64,000 nucleotides of DNA from Archivesica marissinica (taxonomy: Eukaryota; Mollusca; Bivalvia; Venerida; Vesicomyidae): the NCBI GenBank assembly GCA_014843695.1, contig JABXNX010000075.1:1-64000 (forward strand), given 5' to 3'. The notes under the pieces are model-generated. The model saw only the letters and a list, made by a program, of their open reading frames with translations. It was not told where the DNA came from and made no database searches. Positions 59,220-64,000 of this stretch are shown here, piece after piece. Both the position numbers and the translations under genes were made by a program. Position 1 is the stretch's first letter. Every line of letters starts with the position of its first letter.

Positions 59220-60830
59220 ATTTCTAACTGAGCATAGGGATCAGACATGTAGATATGCGGTGAAAACTTTAAACCTACCACAGTTTTCACTAATTTCAGT
59301 ATATCCGTTTTATGTCGCCATATAAATATCATTTTTTAAAGAAATTCGAAATATGTTCTCCAAAATGGCATATACATCGTCTGCCACGCCAATATATTTA
59401 CGAATAAAAATGTCAGTATAGACTCACTGCTCCGTGTGTGATGAGTTTCGTCCGTTGTTACACACAAGGGGTCCTTATATTATGAATAATATCGATTTTC
59501 ACCTTTTTTTCGCCATCAGGTCCATGTGTTGTCACAGAGGTTCTCCAACTGATATACATGGTTGTGTAAACCTAGTTATTCTCTGTTAGGCACCGTGTGA
59601 TGTGTTCAATGGATGGGTCCATTTACGGTTATGTACCCAGTCAGAGTAATTAAGGGGGGTGTGACGACTTCTTATGCCCCGTGTGTTTGTCTAAGTTAAA
59701 CTAAATGTTTTAGATACAGTATAGACAAAATGCTGTCCAACAAATGAATTTTGAGTGAAAATGATGAATTAAGCCTGTTATTAATTCTTCCTTATTTATA
59801 TTGTTTTGTTAAAAAAGAAATTCTGCGTACATACTAATGCTCGCGATGTAGGCAATTTCCACAGTTCGGCGAAAACATGTGACGTCATTCCGGATTACTG
59901 AGAATGAGGTACCGCTATTTTGTCAACTTTTCTCAAAAATTAAGCAATCGGTTTTCTTCCAGATTTTTGTGAATGAATGGTAAAATATTGTTTATTTGGT
60001 GACAAAAAATGTTTGCAGTGTATGACAATTCTAAACCTATAGGAGTCCATTATGTACTACATCGTCGGAAACCAGTAACACAGGGATATACAATGTTGGA
60101 AAAACAGTGGATCGACCCACATGTCATAGCAACATATGATACAAACTAAATGACAGGAATGGAAAACTAAAAGCGTTATAGATGAGTTCTTATTTGATGG
60201 CGGTATTTGAATGCATATTCACATGTTCAATTTTAGATTGATCCCCTGTTGATGACGTCATATCTCTTGCTATGTCGATATATACAATTGTATATTAAAT
60301 GAATACTCTACGAATAATATATCGCGCCCGCAGTTGCCATGTTGTTAAGGTCATTGACCTCAAAGACGTAACCACTAACCACTGTAGATTCGGATCTCAC
60401 TGGCTATCGGTGATGCGAGGAAGATATTCAGCTGACTTATGGAAGATAGGTGGTTTTACCCGGGTGCGCCCGGGGTCCTTCTCCACAATGAACAGTCGGA
60501 GAGTCAAAATATGACCTAACTGGTATAACACCTCCCCAATAAACAAACCAGACAAATCGAGGAATACCTAAATCAATGTTCACATGAGTTGAATATAATA
60601 CGATGACAGGGTTGGAGGTCTCAAACTCAAGCTTCATTGATTTGATTGAACTTGTTTCAGACGCCAGATATTGTATTGAGATTGGAGAAAATGTTCATAA
60701 CCTCGGGCCCAGATATCGTTGAGTAACAGCCCATGCTGTCCATACATTTGTTGTAATTGTATATCGATCATATACTATTTCCGGTCTTCTATATGTTTAT
60801 GCCTGCCATTGCTCACTGTTTCTTAGTGGA
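59220..60830. other. Copy-2-specific sequence without recognised feature
   Basis: Most of this is absent from copy 1 (except about 60090-60180). No coding similarity, TIR or tandem repeat was recognised. It may contain an older unclassified insertion. Confidence 0.45.
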
Positions 60831-60835
60831 CATCG

Positions 60836-61010
60836 TGTGTGAAAGGCCCGGAGTTCGTGCTCCGCTGGAGCCGTTACGATTGTGCACTTAGGCAAGGCAT
60901 TTCAATTCCATGTTGACTCTTCTCTCTCACTAGTAGAGATGGATTCAACCAGGAATGAGGGCTCGGGGTGACCTTGTTTCGCAATCAAGCTAACATAACT
61001 TTGTGAAAAC
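60836..61010 (+). mobile_element. SINE family C, 5'-truncated (shared)
   Basis: GGCCCGGAGTTCGTGCTCCG to TTGTTTCGCAATCAAGCTAA; a little longer at the 5' side than the counterpart at 22425-22600. Confidence 0.68.
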
Positions 61011-61109
61011 TAGGTTTCTTAGCATATCGCCAACTGACAATTGCCGGAAACATTTGTTTTTACCCTGTTTCGTATTAATTGAATTATATAATTATTGTAC
61101 CCCAATTCT

Positions 61110-61370
61110 AGATTATAGGACCACCTCCGTTGTCCAGTTATTACGGCCGTATACCATTGTATCATTATTGATCGTTACTCGTTCGAGCCACACTCAAGCC
61201 GTGTTTCTCTATATGAAAATGTTGGCAGTTTCTTACTGAGGTTGATGCACCACACCAAGTACTTGTTAACCGATGGAGTTTGCCAAGGAAAGATGTTGCT
61301 ATGTAAACCCCCCACCTGTGGTATAGTCCAATATGTTGCTGATGAAGGCGTAAAACCCGAACTATTGTTT
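61110..61370 (+). mobile_element. SINE family D (shared)
   Basis: CACCTCCGTTGTCCAGTTAT, CCAAGTACTTGTTAACCGAT and GATGAAGGCGTAAAACCC; counterpart of 22690-22965. Confidence 0.65.
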
Positions 61371-61392
61371 GTCATTTATCATGAATGTTTAG

Positions 61393-61572
61393 GTAGGAAT
61401 CTTGCAATTGGAGGACTAGCGACCCAGAGTTCTTCAGATAGTGCCAATGAAGCTGTGGATGGGATAACTTCGAGTTGCAGTATCACGACGCGGGAATCGA
61501 ATCCATGGTGGAGTATCGATCTACGGTGCATAATGCGGATTGACAGCATTGAAATTCTACCAAACACAGACG
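61393..61572 (+). CDS. Exon D': N-terminal half of the second FTP-type domain, paralogue of exon D
   Basis: The acceptor is GAATGTTTAG and the donor GTTTGT; 180 nt, 60 codons, phase 1 on both sides. It contains RNLAIGGLATQSSSDSANEA, a shorter loop (VDGITSSCSITT) and NPWWSIDL. An in-frame 12-nt difference from exon D keeps the reading frame. Substitutions are mostly non-synonymous. Confidence 0.84.
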
Positions 61573-61819
61573 GTTTGTGAATTTGAATTAAAATAATCAT
61601 CATTTGAACACAATTTGATACTGGCAATCTTAGATATTCTTGTAAAGCGAACTGACATTTTTTGAAAAGAAGGTTATTTTAATGTGCTAATAATCCACTT
61701 CATGTAATAAATTCGTATCCAATAATTCCATGTATTTGCCCAATGAAATAAAATGTATTATATAGGCCCTGAAATCCGACATTCGGTTAGCTTTTTACTA
61801 AGCGGTTCTTATATAACTT

Positions 61820-61970
61820 ATAATAATAATACTAATAATAATAATAAAGACTTTATTTAAAGAGAGAACTCATTTGAACAATTAAGTTAATCTACCATGA
61901 GGCCCTCAACAAATTAAAACATGAAATAACAAATAATGAAACATGTAAACAGTAACCAGTAAACCATAAT
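61820..61970 (-). mobile_element. LINE 3' tail, near part of an interrupted copy (shared)
   Basis: ATT-type tail repeats (TAATAATAATAATAAAGACT on plus) and the 3' region matching 23440-23580. The remainder of this LINE lies at 62860-63240 after an insertion. Confidence 0.7.
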
Positions 61971-61974
61971 TATA

Positions 61975-62850
61975 TACATGTATAAGTTGTATTGTGTATT
62001 GTGATGCTATATACTATTGAAATATGTATTTAATAATTTGTTCTATAGCCGAGGTATGTAATACATATAATAATGCTGTATATGTATACTTGTTATCCAC
62101 TGGCCGAATCTTGTTATCTTCGTTTTCGAACAAGATAGACTGATGGTGGAACAGCATTGTAGCGTTGCAGAGTATTCAGAATGTGCATATGGAGTGCAAA
62201 ATTTGGTCTTGAGATGGCATTTATCATTACGATTAAGATAAAAAATGGAGAATTATTTTCGCTATGATTGGGAGAAAATAGCAATTACGCACAGTTATAA
62301 ATGCGTATGTTTTCTATATGTTTTGTGCTAGCATACATACTATTTATGTTATATTATGTGTGTTATCATGTGATTGGAAAGTTGAATGGGATTTAATTAA
62401 TGAATCTATGTATATGTCATGTAATATTAATCTACAAAGCCGCTCTGAATTAAATACATGGATGCGTTTTGATTTACAAATATGACCACATGTAAATTTA
62501 AATTTATAATATTTAACATTTAGCAATGAATATGGTTACAAAGGGTTTACTATTCGGCAATGTTATACAACTTTGCAACAACTTCAATTTTGTAAGTTTG
62601 GTTTCGTGTTTTGTTGCGTCTGTTGACCTTCTCCGTGTTATAAATAAAGAACTGGTTTGCTTTAATTATAAGACACATATCAGATAAATATTACATGTGT
62701 TTATACATAGATATAAATGGCTGTGGGAGCTCATTTGTATAAAATGTATGCTTTATGTTTGCACTGTTCGCTAACTGTATATAATATGTATGTATGTCCT
62801 CATGGGCTTGACAGCCTATTGGAATTTAATAAATAAACTGTAAACTGTAA
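61975..62850 (+). mobile_element. Probable 5'-truncated LINE or other insertion, only in copy 2
   Basis: It interrupts the older LINE tail and ends with AATTTAATAAATAAACTGTA plus AACTGTAAACT, a short tandem tail as seen on CR1/L2-type 3' ends. No coding segment was identified. The left boundary is approximate. Confidence 0.55.
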
Positions 62851-62859
62851 ACTATATTC

Positions 62860-63240
62860 AGGTATAATTGTCAATTATCAGTTTATTAGGTTAATGGTCT
62901 GTTCGTTGCACCACCTGATATATAAAGCTTTGAAATGTGGAACAGAATGTGCTGTTTTGATGTGATAAGGGAGGGAATTCCACAAGTGTGACCCTGAATA
63001 TAAGAAAGAATCTCTAAAATGTTCAGTATTTGGCTTAGGATGGTAAAGTTGGAGATTGGTGGGTTTTGCCTTCGAACATCGGAAGTGTTTGCCTTCGACA
63101 TCGGAAGTAAATCTGAATTATTGACGCCATCGTGTTCATTCCTTGATTTGTTTTTATTATGCATATGCACGAATAAGACCTCAATAAACAAGACAATCAT
63201 CCACAGGTACTAGCCATATTCGGTACAACCCTTCTACACA
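62860..63240 (-). mobile_element. LINE RT C-terminus, far part of the interrupted copy (shared)
   Basis: On the minus strand RRQNPPISNFTILSQILNIL, then CGIPSLITSKQ in a shifted frame corresponding to the LWNSLP-HIK motif of copy 1. Homologous to 23640-23985. Confidence 0.7.
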
Positions 63241-63589
63241 AGAAAATAGCGACTAATGTGTTCAATTAAACATAGGTATAGTAGTGCGTGAATACACTTT
63301 CACTTCACGACTACGCTATGCTCATATAATTAAATGCACATAGTCTAATATTGCATATATGGTCCATAGAGTGTGCACATTACTTCGGGTCCATGTTAAT
63401 AATATATTTATTTTCAAAATACCGCTCATGTGTTGTTAATTGTGATAGTAATAAATTCAGCCAATGTTTTTTTTTTTTAAAACATTGGCTTATTAGACGT
63501 TTTTATACAATTTTGAAAAAATACTATAGCTGAAAAAAGTTTATTGTAATTAAATATGTGCATGTTTGCAGGTATAATACATATGTGTA

Positions 63590-63680
63590 AATATATATAT
63601 ATGCACACACACAATAATATATATCATATATATATACACACTCATATTATACGATATATATATATATATATATATACTGA
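63590..63680. repeat. AT/AC microsatellite cluster
   Basis: Runs of (TA)n at 63590-63601 and 63655-63676 with (CA)n between them; the corresponding copy-1 region near 24290 is much shorter. Confidence 0.85.
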
Positions 63681-63792
63681 ATAAACGAAGTTTCTGACTT
63701 CACACCATAAAAATAATTCAGCAAATGTTCCATGCACAACCATGTAAGAATGCCATTGTAATCGTATATTATGATGCAGCGATAATTTTCAG

Positions 63793-63969
63793 ATCACATT
63801 CGATACCACGTATCTGTATCAAATGACAGTACAACCTGGTTGCCCGTGCATACTGATTATACGACTGATCCACATACTGAAGTCGAAGTTCATGCCATAG
63901 CACAACACTTGCAGATCGGCATGAGTGGGGATGCTACATTGGGTGTTTGTGAGGTCCGAGTATTTGGAG
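63793..63969 (+). CDS. Exon E': C-terminal half of the second FTP-type domain, paralogue of exon E
   Basis: The acceptor is ATTTTCAG and the donor GTAAGA; 177 nt, 59 codons, phase 1 on both sides; one Tyr codon fewer than exon E. It contains YHVSVSNDSTTW, HAIAQHLQIGM and CEVRVFGG. In the HAIAQHLQIGM stretch it matches the second, duplicated unit of copy 1 (24614-24711) rather than exon E itself. The same tandem duplication begins at 63980 and is cut by the window end. Confidence 0.83.
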
Positions 63970-64000
63970 GTAAGAAACAGTCGAAGTTCATGCCATAGCA

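Larger units (their letters stand above)
46568..64000 (+). repeat. Segmental duplication, copy 2 (extends to the window end)
   Basis: A direct repeat of 11925-24711, enlarged by insertions absent from copy 1. These are at 47101-48110, 50086-50323, 52279-52515, 52668-52913, about 57910-60090, about 60180-60835 and about 61975-62850. Exon order, orientation, splice sites and frames match copy 1. Confidence 0.92.

Overview
This window looks like animal nuclear DNA, most likely from a mollusc or another lophotrochozoan. It is AT-rich and contains short exons bounded by GT/AG splice sites, many tRNA-derived SINEs, LINE remnants, a DNA transposon whose transposase gene has introns, and long minisatellite arrays. 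The taxon is inferred from the combination of eight-cysteine EGF-like exons, fucolectin-type (FTP) exons, an RNase H-bearing LINE and this repeat load. No bacterial-style operon, rRNA or convincing functional tRNA gene was seen.

Layout. 1-2.1 kb: AT-rich, no gene recognised. 2.1-7.3 kb: a decayed, rearranged LINE on the minus strand (gag-like ORF1, endonuclease, part of the RT, RNase H). 7.8-9.1 kb: a split 48-bp tandem repeat. 9.4-11.8 kb: two adjoining minisatellites (33-34 bp and 31-32 bp), broken by a SINE. 11.9-24.7 kb: copy 1 of a large direct segmental duplication. It holds five plus-strand exons (A-E) of an EGF/FTP-lectin gene, plus SINEs, a 2.4-kb Tc1/mariner-like transposon, a MITE and a LINE 3' end. 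24.7-32.6 kb: five more EGF exons (F-J) of the same gene, with minisatellites in the introns. 34.0-34.7 kb: a 56-bp array. 34.8-45.4 kb: a satellite of about 220 monomers of 48 bp, running into an assembly gap of exactly 1000 N. 46.6-64.0 kb: copy 2 of the duplication, with exons A'-E' in the same order and orientation; the window ends just after exon E'.

The gene. All ten copy-1 exons lie on the plus strand with phase-1 introns at both ends, so each is a module that can be duplicated without breaking the frame. Predicted order is EGF, FTP (exons B+C), FTP (D+E), then five EGF modules: a secreted or receptor-type lectin/EGF protein. The 5' and 3' ends of the gene are not visible. Either the window holds two tandem paralogues, or one very large gene with a repeated cassette, or two haplotypes falsely joined at the gap.

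The most interesting signal is the divergence pattern between the two copies. By hand count, exons A, B and C differ at about 7-10% of sites, and most differences change an amino acid. About 235 bp of intron next to exon B differs at about 5%. Reading frames, splice sites and cysteines are kept. This suggests diversifying selection on a lectin/EGF recognition protein. The second notable item is the transposon in the B-C intron, whose long inverted repeats carry a tRNA-Leu-like sequence.
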